From Myxococcota bacterium (GTDB lineage: Bacteria > Myxococcota_A > Polyangia > Polyangiales > Polyangiaceae): a stretch of 49,863 bases of DNA. Below are positions 9,916 to 19,392 of the stretch, piece by piece. The translations under genes were made by a program, and so were the position numbers. The stretch lies in contig CAUJFL010000372.1 of the NCBI GenBank assembly GCA_963169165.1, positions 1 through 49,863 of the forward strand, read 5' to 3'. The notes beneath the pieces were generated by a model. The model was not told where the DNA came from. It saw only the letters and a list, made by a program, of their open reading frames with translations, and ran no database searches. Every line of letters begins with the position of its first letter. Positions within the stretch are counted from its first letter, which is position 1.

Positions 9916-10869
9916 CTATCTGTGGGTCGGCTCCGGCTCGGGTTCGGGATCGAAGCAGCAGCGCATGCCGGTCTGACCGTCGTGGTAGAATTCGTCGTGC
10001 CCGGTCGTCGCGGGGCGGCAGCGGTTGCGCCCGGCGAGCCACCAGCCGCCCTTCAGCGCCGCGCGCCACGGCGTGCGGTGGTTCGGCCCGTCGCGCGCAG
10101 TCCACTCGTCGACGTTGCCGACCATGTTGACGACGCCGAACGGGCTCACGCACTCGGCGTGGTCGCGGCCCGCGTGGCGGTTGTCCTTCATCTTGCCCTT
10201 CACGACGAGATCGTCGCGGTCGAAGTTGCACAGGCCGACGGGGCGCTCGAAGCCCGTCGGGTACGGCAGCATGTCCTCGCCCTCGCAGGCGAAGTTCCAC
10301 TCGGCCTCTTCGCAGAGCCGCTTGCCCGCGCTCTCGCACTGCTCCTTCGCCATCTTCCACGAGAGATCGGAGAGCGGGACGTCGCCGAGATCCTTCGAAA
10401 CCTCCCACTTGTCGATGCAGAACCGCAGGTGCCGACGGTGCTCGCTCACGCAGCGGCTCGGCCGCGCGAACTCGCCGCATCGCTTGCGAGGGAAGGGAGG
10501 CGTGTCTGGATCGAGCCATTTCACGCAGTCCTGGCGCACGTCGGGGCAGTAGTCGCCGTGCACGATCACCATCCCGTTCGGGCACGCCACGTCGTCGGCG
10601 TCGTCGTGAGACGGCGCGTCCGCCTCGTCGGGCGGGGCGACCTTCGCGCTCGCGCTGGGCGTCGGCATCGAGATCAACGGGCCCGGCGTCGAGAGCGGCG
10701 GATCGTGCGTGAACAGCGGCCGCGCGCGTGACATCGGCCCTGGTCGGGGCGGCGCGAGCCCGAAAGGATCTCGAGGCCTCGTCGGAGGGCTCGGGTCACA
10801 GCCGACCGTGACCACGAGCAGAGGGGTCCACACCAGCAGCGAGCGCGCGCGCATCGACGAAGGGACCAC
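9916..10869 (-). CDS. Formylglycine-generating-enzyme (SUMF1)-like lipoprotein
   Basis: FCIDKWEVSKD, GKRLCEEAEWNFACEG, GVVNMVGNVDEWTA, GGWWLAGRNRCRPAT, GMRCCFDPEPEPEP; lipobox VTVGC. Confidence 0.82.
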   Translation of the reverse strand: MVPSSMRARSLLVWTPLLVVTVGCDPSPPTRPRDPFGLAPPRPGPMSRARPLFTHDPPLSTPGPLISMPTPSASAKVAPPDEADAPSHDDADDVACPNGMVIVHGDYCPDVRQDCVKWLDPDTPPFPRKRCGEFARPSRCVSEHRRHLRFCIDKWEVSKDLGDVPLSDLSWKMAKEQCESAGKRLCEEAEWNFACEGEDMLPYPTGFERPVGLCNFDRDDLVVKGKMKDNRHAGRDHAECVSPFGVVNMVGNVDEWTARDGPNHRTPWRAALKGGWWLAGRNRCRPATTGHDEFYHDGQTGMRCCFDPEPEPEPTHR

Positions 10870-10943
10870 CCTACGCGCCGGGCGCCGCGCTGGCCCAGAT
10901 CCCTGCGCTTGACCCGCTCCCGCTCGCGTACGATGCCTGGTCC

Positions 10944-13900
10944 GTGAGAACGCGCCTGGTGCTCGGAGCCCTCGTCGTCGCGTCGACCGTCGGCCTCTCC
11001 GCGCACGCCGAGGCGCCCGCGCCGGTCGACGCGGACGTCACGCGCTACGCCGAGCTCGCCCGGACGAAGAAGGGAGTCGGCGCGTACGCGGCGCTCCGCA
11101 GGCTGTGGAGGCGCTGGGAAGAGGCCGATCCGTCGCAGATCGAGGAGGCCCTGGCGTCGGTCGAGTCGTCCGGGTCGGCCGAGCCCGCCGTCCGCGCGTA
11201 CGCGGGCATGTTGCACGCTTACGCGCGGCGGCGACGCGGAGATCTCGACGGCGCGAAGCGGCGGCTCGCGAAGCTCGGCTACGTCGACCGGTGGCTGATC
11301 GTGGGGCCGTTCGACAACGAAGAGAAGGGCTCGCTGAACACGGCGTTCGGGCCCGAAGACGATCTCTCGCAGCCGCTCGTCCTCGGCAAGGCGTACGAGG
11401 GCAAGGAGCGCCCGGTCGCGTGGCGGAAGGTCCCGGCCGCGCTCGCGAGCTTCGGCTGGCTCGATCTCGGCAACCTCATCCGCCCCTCCGAGAAGGTGTG
11501 CGGCTACGCGACCACGTTCGTCCGCTCGCGCGCGGGCAAGACCTCGACGGCGACCCTGTGGGTGGGGACGAGCGGCGCGTTCCGCGCGTTCTTCAACGCG
11601 CAAGAGGTGCTCGCGGATCCAGGATACCGCAGCGTCGAGGCCGATCGCTGGGCCGCCAGGCTCGAGCTGCGGCCCGGCTGGAACCGCCTGACCGTGAAGG
11701 TCTGCGGCGACGAAGAGGGCCCGGTCCTCACCGCGCGGCTGGCGGGCCCGGACGGCGCCCCCTCCGACGATCTCGAGGCGTCCCACGATCTCGCGTTCGC
11801 CGAGCCAGCCTCGAAGAACACGCGCGCGCGCGCCGCGAAGGTGGAGGCTCCGAAGGGCGTGAAGGTCGTCTCGAAGGGCGATCCCTACGCGAAGGGCGCG
11901 AGCGAGAAGGCCGCCGCGGTCGCCGTCGCGCCGCAGGCGGTCGGGGGCGCGCTGATGAGGCTCGCCGCCGTCGTGGCCGACAAGAAGTCCAACGTCGATG
12001 AGGTCGAGGCGATGGCGCGCTACCTCGCGCTCACCGGCGGAGACGAGCGGGGCAAGCACCTCGCCCGCGATCTCGCGGCGCGCGCGGCCGAGCTGGCCCC
12101 GTCGACCTCGAGGCTGCTGTTCGCCGGAGAGCTCGCCGAGGATCGCAACGCGCGCGCCGACTGGATCGCGCGAGCACGCGCCGCGCTCGCGCCCGGCGAG
12201 GACGAGAAGCCGGTGCTGCTGTCCGAGGCGCTGCACGCGCGCGGCGGCGCCAATTTTCGCGACGCGACCCCCTACTTCGATCGCCTGCTCGCGAAGGATC
12301 CGTCGCACATCGCGGCGATCCTCGGCCGCGCCGAGCTCTACGCAGAGGCCGGCCTGCGGCACAGCGCGCTCGCGGCGCTCGAGGAGGGCGTCCGCCGCGC
12401 GCCCTCCGCGCTGTCGTTGCTGCGCGCGCTCGCGGCGCAGTACCGCGCCGTCGGTCGGCAGACAGACGCCGAAGAGGTCGAGCGACGGTACGCGGCGCGG
12501 CGCGCCGACGACGTCGCGTGGCTGCGCGCCCAGCTCGAGGACGCGGTCGCGAGGCGGGACAAGCCCGCGACCGTGCGCGCCGCCGAGCGCGCGATGGCGG
12601 TCGATCCCGACGCGTTCCCGACGATCGACGTCGCGGCGCGGGCGCTCCGCGCGATGGGAGAAGAGCCGCGCGCGATCGCGCTGTACGAGCGTCGCCTCGA
12701 GGTCGCGCCCGACGACGTCGACGCGATCCGCGCGCTCGCCGATCTCCACGGAGAGAGCGGCCGAAGAGAGCCGCAGCTCTCCCTCTTGCGCCGGCTGCTC
12801 GTGCTGCGCCCCCAGGCCAAGGACGTCCGCGAGTACCTCGAGCGCCAGCAACCTCCGAAGGTCCGCAAGGACGAGGCCTACGCCTGGGACGACGTCAAGC
12901 TGCGCGAGCTCGCGAAGGAGGCTCCGCCGCCGGGCGTGCCGAAGCGCACGCTGCGCGATCTGCAGGTGACCACCGTGTTCCAGAACGGCCTCGCGAGCCG
13001 CTTTCATCAGCTCGTGTTTCAGCCGCTCACCGAAGAAGCGGCCGCCGGCGCGCGGCAGTTCGCGTTCGGGTACCAGGCGGGGCGAGAGGTCGTCGATATC
13101 CGCGCCGCGCGCGTGTTCCGGGCCAACGGCAAGATCGACGAGTCCGTCGAGACCGGCGACGGCCCAGCCGACAACCCCGCCATCGCGATGTACACGTCGC
13201 AGCGCACCTTCTACGTGCAGCTGCCGCGCCTCGCCGCCGGCGACGTCGTCGAGCTCCGCTACCGCGTCGAAGAGGTCACGCCGCGCAACGAATTCGGCGA
13301 CAGCTTCTCCGAGACCGCGCCGCTCGGCGCGCTCGAGCCGCTGCGAAGCCTCGAGTACGTGCTGCTCGCCCCCCGCGAGAAGAAGCTACGATTCCGGGCT
13401 CCGGCGGGCTTCACCGTCGACGAGCGCGACGACGAGGGGTTCCACGCGTGGCGCGTGCGCGCCGAGCACCTCGCGCCGATCACGCAGGAGCCCGCGATGC
13501 CGCCGCTCGCCGAGCTCGTGCCGACGGTGAGCGTCTCGTCCTTCGCCACGTGGGACGACGTCGGCAAATGGTACTGGGGCCTCGCGAAGGACCAGCTCGA
13601 CGCCGACGACGAGGTCCGCAAGAAGGTCGCCGAGCTGACGAAGGGGCTCACGACCGACGACCAGAAGGTGCGCGCCGTCTACGCGTTCGTCGTGCAGCGC
13701 ACCCGCTACGTCGCCCTCGAGTTCGGCATCGAGGGCTTCAAGCCGCGGCGGTGCGCGCTCACGCTCTCGCGCGGCTGGGGCGACTGCAAGGACAAGGCGA
13801 CCGTGATCGTCACCATGCTGCGCGAGCTCGGCATCGACGCGCACCTCGTGCTCGTGCGCAGCGCGCTCCGCGGCGACGCGGCGACGGAGCCGCCGTCGTA

Positions 13901-14753
13901 CGCCCTGTTCGATCACGCGATCGCGTACGTACCGAAGCTCGATCTCTTTCTCGACGGCACCGCCGAGTACACCGGCTCGCGCGAGCTCCCCGCGTTCGTG
14001 CGGGGACAGCCCGCGCTGATCGTGACGGCGAGCGGCTCGAAGCTCGTGCGCATCCCCGATCCCCCGAGCGAGGCGACCGCGCGCACGCGCCACGTCGAGG
14101 TCACGGTGCCCGACGCGCAGGGCCCCGCGACGCTCGACCTCCGCGTCGAGGCGACCGGCGCGATCGCCGCGGATTTTCGCCAGCGATTCCACGCGAGGGC
14201 GACGCAGAAGGGCCGCGTGCTCGAGGATTTCGGCCCCGCGTTCGGCGGGCTCTCCGTCGTCGAGAAGGGCATCGACGTGAGCGATCTCGAGGACGTCGAG
14301 TCGCCCGTGAAAATCCGAGTGCAGGGCAAGGCGCTCGGCATCACGCGCCGCTCCGAGGGGGAGCTGTCGTTCGTGGCCGCGCCGTCGACGGGGCTCGTGG
14401 AGCGCTACGCGTCGCTCTCGACGCGCCATCATCCGGTGCGCATCCCGTTCGCGCACACGCTCGACGACACGTGGACGGTCAAGCTCCCGGCGTCGGCGCA
14501 GCTGAAGCACGCGCCGGAGTCGAAGCGCATCGAGAGCCCGTTCGGACGCCTCGAGATCACCGTCGAGCAGCAGCCCGGCAAGCTCGTCGCGCGCTCCAAG
14601 CTCCGCGTGGACAAGACCCGCATCGCGCCCTCCGAGTACGGGGCGTTCCGCAAGTTCTGCGAGGACGTCGACCGCGCGCTCGGCGAGCGCGTCGTCATCG
14701 CCCGCTTATCCGCGGCCAGCACAAAAAAACGAGCGGCCGGATCACCTGGGTGA
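10944..14753 (+). CDS. DUF3857/transglutaminase-like protein with TPR region
   Basis: Large ORF (1269 aa), signal peptide, TPR-like middle, transglutaminase-like GWGDCKDKATVIVTMLRELGIDAHLVLVRS. Confidence 0.85.
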   Translation: MRTRLVLGALVVASTVGLSAHAEAPAPVDADVTRYAELARTKKGVGAYAALRRLWRRWEEADPSQIEEALASVESSGSAEPAVRAYAGMLHAYARRRRGDLDGAKRRLAKLGYVDRWLIVGPFDNEEKGSLNTAFGPEDDLSQPLVLGKAYEGKERPVAWRKVPAALASFGWLDLGNLIRPSEKVCGYATTFVRSRAGKTSTATLWVGTSGAFRAFFNAQEVLADPGYRSVEADRWAARLELRPGWNRLTVKVCGDEEGPVLTARLAGPDGAPSDDLEASHDLAFAEPASKNTRARAAKVEAPKGVKVVSKGDPYAKGASEKAAAVAVAPQAVGGALMRLAAVVADKKSNVDEVEAMARYLALTGGDERGKHLARDLAARAAELAPSTSRLLFAGELAEDRNARADWIARARAALAPGEDEKPVLLSEALHARGGANFRDATPYFDRLLAKDPSHIAAILGRAELYAEAGLRHSALAALEEGVRRAPSALSLLRALAAQYRAVGRQTDAEEVERRYAARRADDVAWLRAQLEDAVARRDKPATVRAAERAMAVDPDAFPTIDVAARALRAMGEEPRAIALYERRLEVAPDDVDAIRALADLHGESGRREPQLSLLRRLLVLRPQAKDVREYLERQQPPKVRKDEAYAWDDVKLRELAKEAPPPGVPKRTLRDLQVTTVFQNGLASRFHQLVFQPLTEEAAAGARQFAFGYQAGREVVDIRAARVFRANGKIDESVETGDGPADNPAIAMYTSQRTFYVQLPRLAAGDVVELRYRVEEVTPRNEFGDSFSETAPLGALEPLRSLEYVLLAPREKKLRFRAPAGFTVDERDDEGFHAWRVRAEHLAPITQEPAMPPLAELVPTVSVSSFATWDDVGKWYWGLAKDQLDADDEVRKKVAELTKGLTTDDQKVRAVYAFVVQRTRYVALEFGIEGFKPRRCALTLSRGWGDCKDKATVIVTMLRELGIDAHLVLVRSALRGDAATEPPSYALFDHAIAYVPKLDLFLDGTAEYTGSRELPAFVRGQPALIVTASGSKLVRIPDPPSEATARTRHVEVTVPDAQGPATLDLRVEATGAIAADFRQRFHARATQKGRVLEDFGPAFGGLSVVEKGIDVSDLEDVESPVKIRVQGKALGITRRSEGELSFVAAPSTGLVERYASLSTRHHPVRIPFAHTLDDTWTVKLPASAQLKHAPESKRIESPFGRLEITVEQQPGKLVARSKLRVDKTRIAPSEYGAFRKFCEDVDRALGERVVIARLSAASTKKRAAGSPG

Positions 14754-15166
14754 TCCGACCGCGCGCTCCACGTGGTGGACGAGTCTAACTCGGACTCGTC
14801 GCCGACGTGCGGGGGAACGCCACCGAGGATGGTGGGCACGCCGGCCGGCGGCTCCTTCTTGGAGCGCCCGCCGGCCTTCTTGGGGCCAGGCTTGGCGGCC
14901 TTCTTGGCAGCCGGCTTCTTGGCGGCCTTCTTGGGGGCGGCGGCCTTCTTCGCGGGAGCGGCCTTCTTGGCGGCCGGCTTCTTGGCGGCCGGCTTCTTGG
15001 CGGCCGGCTTCTTGGCGGCCTTCTTGGGGGCAGCGGCCTTCTTCGCGGGAGCAGCCTTCTTCGCCGGGGCGGCCTTCTTCGCCGTCTTCGGAGCGGCCTT
15101 CTTCGCCGCGGGCTTCGCCGTCTTGGTCTTCGCGGGGGTCTTGGTCGCAGTCTTCTTCGCAGCCAT
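14429..15166 (-). CDS. Histone H1-like lysine/alanine-rich DNA-binding protein (AKKPAAKK repeats); true 3' end uncertain
   Basis: ATG 15166 preceded by AGGAGG; MAAKKTATKTPAKTKTAKPAAKKAAPKTAKKAAPAKK... In-frame ORF continues past the terminator to 14429; the plausible functional end is near 14760-14785. Confidence 0.75.
   Translation of the reverse strand: MAAKKTATKTPAKTKTAKPAAKKAAPKTAKKAAPAKKAAPAKKAAAPKKAAKKPAAKKPAAKKPAAKKAAPAKKAAAPKKAAKKPAAKKAAKPGPKKAGGRSKKEPPAGVPTILGGVPPHVGDESELDSSTTWSARSDHPGDPAARFFVLAADKRAMTTRSPSARSTSSQNLRNAPYSEGAMRVLSTRSLERATSLPGCCSTVISRRPNGLSMRFDSGACFSCADAGSLTVHVSSSVCANGMRTG
14723..14762 (-). terminator. Strong intrinsic terminator (minus strand)
   Basis: CGGATCACC/GGTGATCCG stem (14738-14746 with 14749-14757), extended by GCGG/CCGC, followed on minus strand by TTTTTTT (14729-14723). 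The stop codon of the convergent plus-strand gene (14751-14753) lies within it. Confidence 0.8.
14870..15160 (-). repeat. Internal coding tandem repeats (PAAKK / KKAAPAKKAAPKKAA)
   Basis: Repeated gcggccggcttcttg units on the plus strand encoding AAKKPAAKKPAAKK. Confidence 0.85.
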
Positions 15167-15222
15167 TTGGAAATTCCTCCTGTCCGGCCGGGCGACAATG
15201 CCCGGCAACAGATGTTGCAACA

Positions 15223-15251
15223 GATGTATGGCCACGCATTGTCTCTGTCAA
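15223..15251 (-). promoter_or_regulatory. Predicted sigma70-like promoter of histone-like gene
   Basis: Minus strand TTGACA (15251-15246), 17 bp, TACATC (15228-15223). Confidence 0.55.
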
Positions 15252-15359
15252 ACAAAAAAATCGCGCACCTGTCGTTTTGTTCTTGACGGGTTTTTTCCTG
15301 CTCTCAGCGCGTTGACGTGCGTTCGGCGCCCCGAGTAGGTTCCGCGGCCGGAGACCGCC

Positions 15360-16163
15360 ATGAACGCACGTCACGTCGCCCTCACCGTCCTCGCCCTCAC
15401 CCTCCCGTCCGTCGTTGGATGCGGCCACAGCGAGGAGGAGTGGCAGTCGAAATTGAAGGAGATCGAAGGCCTCAACTCGAAGCTCGGCAAGGTCCACGGC
15501 GAGAAGAAGAAGTGCGACGACGACCTCGCGAAGGCGCAGGACGACATCACCGGCCTCAAGACCGAGCTCGACGTCGCGCGCGGCAAGGCGGGTGATCTGT
15601 CGAAGCTGTCCGCCGATCAGCGCACGATGATCGAGCGCCTTCGCAAGGAGAAGGAGCAGCTCGACGCCATCAAGAAGCGCTTCAACGAGCTGAAGACCAA
15701 GCTCGACGCGCTCACCAAGCTCGGCCTCAACGTCACCGTCCGCAACAACCAGATGGTGATCCAGCTCCCGGGCGACGTCCTCTTCGCGTCGGGCAAGACG
15801 GATCTCCAGCCGAAGGGCAAGGAGATGCTCCACCAGGTCGCCGACGTCATCTCGAAGGACGCCGGGCTCGCGTCGCGCCACTACCAGGTCGCCGGGCACA
15901 CCGACTCCAAGGCCTACGCCGGCCCGCTCAAGGACAACTGGGGCCTCAGCCTGATGCGCGCCCGCGAGGTGCTCATGTTCCTCATCTCGACCAAGGATGG
16001 CGGCGGGCTCGATCCCAAGAAGTGGGCGGCGACCGGCTACGGCGACACCGATCCCGCGGTGCCGAACGACTCTCCCGAGAACATGGCGAAGAACCGCCGC
16101 GTCGAGCTCGTCGTGCTGCCCAACGTCGAGGAGATGCTCGACATCTCGAAGATGAGCAAGTGA
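15360..16163 (+). CDS. OmpA-family lipoprotein with coiled-coil region
   Basis: Lipobox-like SVVGC; coiled coil; OmpA-like GDVLFASGKTDLQPKGKEML...VAGHTDSK...NRRVELVVLP. Confidence 0.88.
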   Translation: MNARHVALTVLALTLPSVVGCGHSEEEWQSKLKEIEGLNSKLGKVHGEKKKCDDDLAKAQDDITGLKTELDVARGKAGDLSKLSADQRTMIERLRKEKEQLDAIKKRFNELKTKLDALTKLGLNVTVRNNQMVIQLPGDVLFASGKTDLQPKGKEMLHQVADVISKDAGLASRHYQVAGHTDSKAYAGPLKDNWGLSLMRAREVLMFLISTKDGGGLDPKKWAATGYGDTDPAVPNDSPENMAKNRRVELVVLPNVEEMLDISKMSK

Positions 16164-17092
16164 GCCGCTTCGCCGCGATCGACATCGGGACCAACTCGGT
16201 CCTGTTGCTGGTCGCGGAGCGGTCGGGGGGCGCGCTCACGCCTGTCGTCGAGCGCGCCACGATCACCCGGCTGGGCGAGGGCGTCGATCGTCACGGCGAG
16301 CTGGCCCCCGCGGCGCGCGCGCGCACGCTCGAGTGCCTGTCGCGTTACGTCGAAGAGGCCCGCTCGCTCGGCGTCGCCGCGCTCGCCGCGGTCGGCACGA
16401 GCGCGATGCGAGACGCGCGCGGTGGGCCCGATTTCGCGGGCGAGGTGGCGCGCCTCCTCGGGGTCGCGCCGCGCATCATCAGCGGCGATGAAGAGGCGCG
16501 GCTCACGTTTCGCGGCGCGCTGTCCGGCCTGACGGTCGGGGGCGAGTCCCTCGTGTTCGACGTCGGGGGTGGTAGCACCGAGCTGGTGGTCGGCGAGGGC
16601 GGCGCGCCGCGCGCCAAGATCAGCCTCGACGTCGGCGCCGTCAGGCTGACCGAGCGCCACGTCGCGCACGACCCTCCGCTGCCGAGCGAGCTCGCGGCGG
16701 CGCGTGGAGACGTGCGCGCGGCGCTCGCGGCCGCGCCTCGACCCGCTGGCGCCGCGACGATGGTCGGGGTGGCGGGCACGGTGACCACGCTCGCCGCGAT
16801 CGCGCTCGAGGTGGTGCCCTACGACGGCGCGCGCGTACACGGCGCGGTCCTGAGCGCGGGGGCAGTGTCCGAGGTGTGCGCGAGGCTCGCGGGCATGACC
16901 CTCGCCAGGAGACTCGAGGTCCCTGGGCTCGACGCGAAGCGCGCAGACGTCATCCCGTGTGGCGCGATCATCGTCGAAGAAATCCTCACATCCCTCGGCG
17001 CGCGCGAGCTGGTCGTCTCCGACCGCGGGGTCCGCTGGGGCCTGGCCGAGGAGCTCACGGATCCGGTTGACACGACGCCCGCCGAGCACTAG
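16160..17092 (+). CDS. Ppx/GppA family phosphatase
   Basis: RFAAIDIGTNSVLLLVAE..., VFDVGGGSTELVVGEG, GVAGTVTTLAAI; GTG start overlaps upstream stop (16160-16163). Confidence 0.9.
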   Translation: MSRFAAIDIGTNSVLLLVAERSGGALTPVVERATITRLGEGVDRHGELAPAARARTLECLSRYVEEARSLGVAALAAVGTSAMRDARGGPDFAGEVARLLGVAPRIISGDEEARLTFRGALSGLTVGGESLVFDVGGGSTELVVGEGGAPRAKISLDVGAVRLTERHVAHDPPLPSELAAARGDVRAALAAAPRPAGAATMVGVAGTVTTLAAIALEVVPYDGARVHGAVLSAGAVSEVCARLAGMTLARRLEVPGLDAKRADVIPCGAIIVEEILTSLGARELVVSDRGVRWGLAEELTDPVDTTPAEH

Positions 17093-17329
17093 GGTTCGCG
17101 CCACTGGCGATCAGCCTGCGTTCCCTCGCAGGACGGGCACCAGCCCTCTTTGGACCCCTGCTTTCCGCACCTTTCCGCTCCTCTTCACATGACCGAGGCA
17201 GCCCGAGTCTGACGTAGTCGATCCACGGTATCCACGTCGAGCGGCGTCGTGGCCATGGGTCGTAGGGCGAGCGAAACGACGGCAAAGGATCGATAACGCA
17301 GGAATAGCGGGTCCAGGATGATGGTTCCT

Positions 17330-17371
17330 CACGTCGCTTCGACGTGGGCCAGCGCCCCGTCAACGGGGGCG
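17330..17371 (+). other. Two adjacent hairpins in the leader directly upstream of the cdnL-like start
   Basis: CACGTC-gcttc-GACGTG (17330-17346) and CGCCCC-(7 nt)-GGGGCG (17353-17371), just before the Shine-Dalgarno aaggag. Confidence 0.5.
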
Positions 17372-17390
17372 AGAGCGACGGTAAGGAGAC

Positions 17391-17900
<510 letters not shown>

Positions 17901-17951
17901 CCGCTCGGCTCACGACTCGCGGTCGCTCTCCGTGCCGAGAGCGGCCGCGTG

Positions 17952-18413
17952 TCATTTTTGTGGCTCGACCTGCCGACGTTCGATCGGGGGCAGCGTCGAG
18001 AGCACGAGATCGATGCGCCAGCCCCCGTCCTCGAACACGCACGGGATGCCCGCGCGCTCGGTGGCGGGATCGAGCCCGACCACGTCGACGGTCGCGCGCG
18101 CGCCGACCGTTCGCGTCGACCACTCCTGCGGTCGAAACCGAGGGAAATAGTGCGAAGGCGCGATCATTTGCTCGGGGGCGAGGCGCTTGCCGGTCGCGGC
18201 GCTCGCGCGGCGCGCGCGGTCGGAGAGGCTCCGCTGGGCGCTCTTCGACAGCAGCTCGAAGACGGCGCGCGCGGCCTTGGGATCTCCGTGTACGGCCTCG
18301 AGCCGCTCGAGCAGCTCCCGCACCGCGCCCTCGGGGGTGGCGTCGGGGGGCTTGCGCCCGCACGCGACGAGCAGCGGCACGATGAGGAGCAGGCGGCGCA
18401 CTGGATCCTTCAC
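17952..18413 (-). CDS. Hypothetical lipoprotein
   Basis: VKDPVRRLLLIVPLLVACGRKPP lipobox; ORF may start at 18470, which would overlap the divergent MTase. Confidence 0.65.
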   Translation of the reverse strand: MKDPVRRLLLIVPLLVACGRKPPDATPEGAVRELLERLEAVHGDPKAARAVFELLSKSAQRSLSDRARRASAATGKRLAPEQMIAPSHYFPRFRPQEWSTRTVGARATVDVVGLDPATERAGIPCVFEDGGWRIDLVLSTLPPIERRQVEPQK

Positions 18414-18450
18414 TGCCACGCTTCGCGGCGGCCTGGTAGAGACCTCGACG

Positions 18451-19392
18451 ATGACCAGGGTGTCGCTCACATGGCCGGGCCGCGCTCGGCGCCGGCCCGC
18501 GCCGGCGTCGCTGTCGTCCTACTCCGAGGAGGCGCCCGTGTCGCTCGTGCGCGGAGACGGCGCGGCCGTGCTCGGAGCGCTCGCGTCGCTCGGGGCGCAG
18601 GCGACGCTCGTCTACGTCGATCCGCCGTTCTTCACGGGGCGGGTTCATCGCACCAACGCGCGGTCGCGACGCGAGTCGGGTGAGCGTGAGGCGTTCTCCG
18701 ATCAATGGTCCGATCTCGGCGAGTACCTCGAGCACGTGGAGGCGCTGCTCGTCGCCGCGCGGGAGGTGCTCGCGCCCGAGGGCTCGCTCGTGCTGCACAC
18801 CGATCCGCGCGTCGGCCACTATCTCCGCGTGCTCGGCGACGAGGTGTTCGGAGACGGCGCGTTCGTCAGCGAGATCGTCTGGCGGTACCGGCGGTGGCCC
18901 GCCAAGACGCGCAACTTTCAGCGCGTCCACGATCTGTTGCTGCGCTTCGTCCGGGATCCGTCGGCGACGCCGCGCTTTCACCAGCGACACGAGCCGCTCG
19001 CGGCGAGCACCGCGAAGACGTGGGGCGAGGGGCGGCAGCGCGCGCTGATCGTCGACGGCCGCCGCACCCGCTCGACGACGACCGACGAGCCCAGCCCCGG
19101 CGCGCCGCTCGGAGACGTGTGGGAGATCTCGATCGTCGCGCCGAGCGGCCACGAGCGCACCGGCTTCCCCACGCAGAAGCCGCTCGCGCTGCTCGAGCGC
19201 CTCGTCGACACGCTCACCGATCCGGGCGATCTCGTCGTCGATCCGACGATGGGCAGCGGCACGTCGCTGCTCGCCGCGTGGCGGCTCGGGCGTCGCGCGG
19301 TCGGCGTCGATCTCGGCGACGTGGCGCACGAGCTCACGGCGCGCCGCCTCGAGCGCGCGGGGGTGCCCTTCACGAGGGTCGAGTCGACGTGA
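18451..19392 (+). CDS. Site-specific DNA methyltransferase (N6-adenine/N4-cytosine, motif order IV...I)
   Basis: Motif IV LVYVDPPFFTGR; motif I region LVVDPTMGSGTSLLAAWRLGRRAVGVDL; TGFPTQKPLALLERL. Confidence 0.88.
   Translation: MTRVSLTWPGRARRRPAPASLSSYSEEAPVSLVRGDGAAVLGALASLGAQATLVYVDPPFFTGRVHRTNARSRRESGEREAFSDQWSDLGEYLEHVEALLVAAREVLAPEGSLVLHTDPRVGHYLRVLGDEVFGDGAFVSEIVWRYRRWPAKTRNFQRVHDLLLRFVRDPSATPRFHQRHEPLAASTAKTWGEGRQRALIVDGRRTRSTTTDEPSPGAPLGDVWEISIVAPSGHERTGFPTQKPLALLERLVDTLTDPGDLVVDPTMGSGTSLLAAWRLGRRAVGVDLGDVAHELTARRLERAGVPFTRVEST

Noticed and set aside
10674-13007. 777-aa minus-strand ORF
   Set aside because: Antisense to the DUF3857/TPR gene and no recognisable motif.
14870-15160. 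Regular repeats considered as CRISPR or minisatellite
   Set aside because: They encode AKKPAAKK repeats in frame with an SD-preceded ATG; no spacer-like unique units.
17093-17390. tRNA or known small RNA in the intergenic gap
   Set aside because: No cloverleaf, T-loop GGTTCRA context or recognisable RNA family could be seen by eye; kept only as a structured-leader hypothesis.
18187-18450. Upstream extension of the MTase ORF (starts 18187)
   Set aside because: Overlaps the opposite-strand lipoprotein and lacks MTase-like sequence; ATG 18451 preferred.
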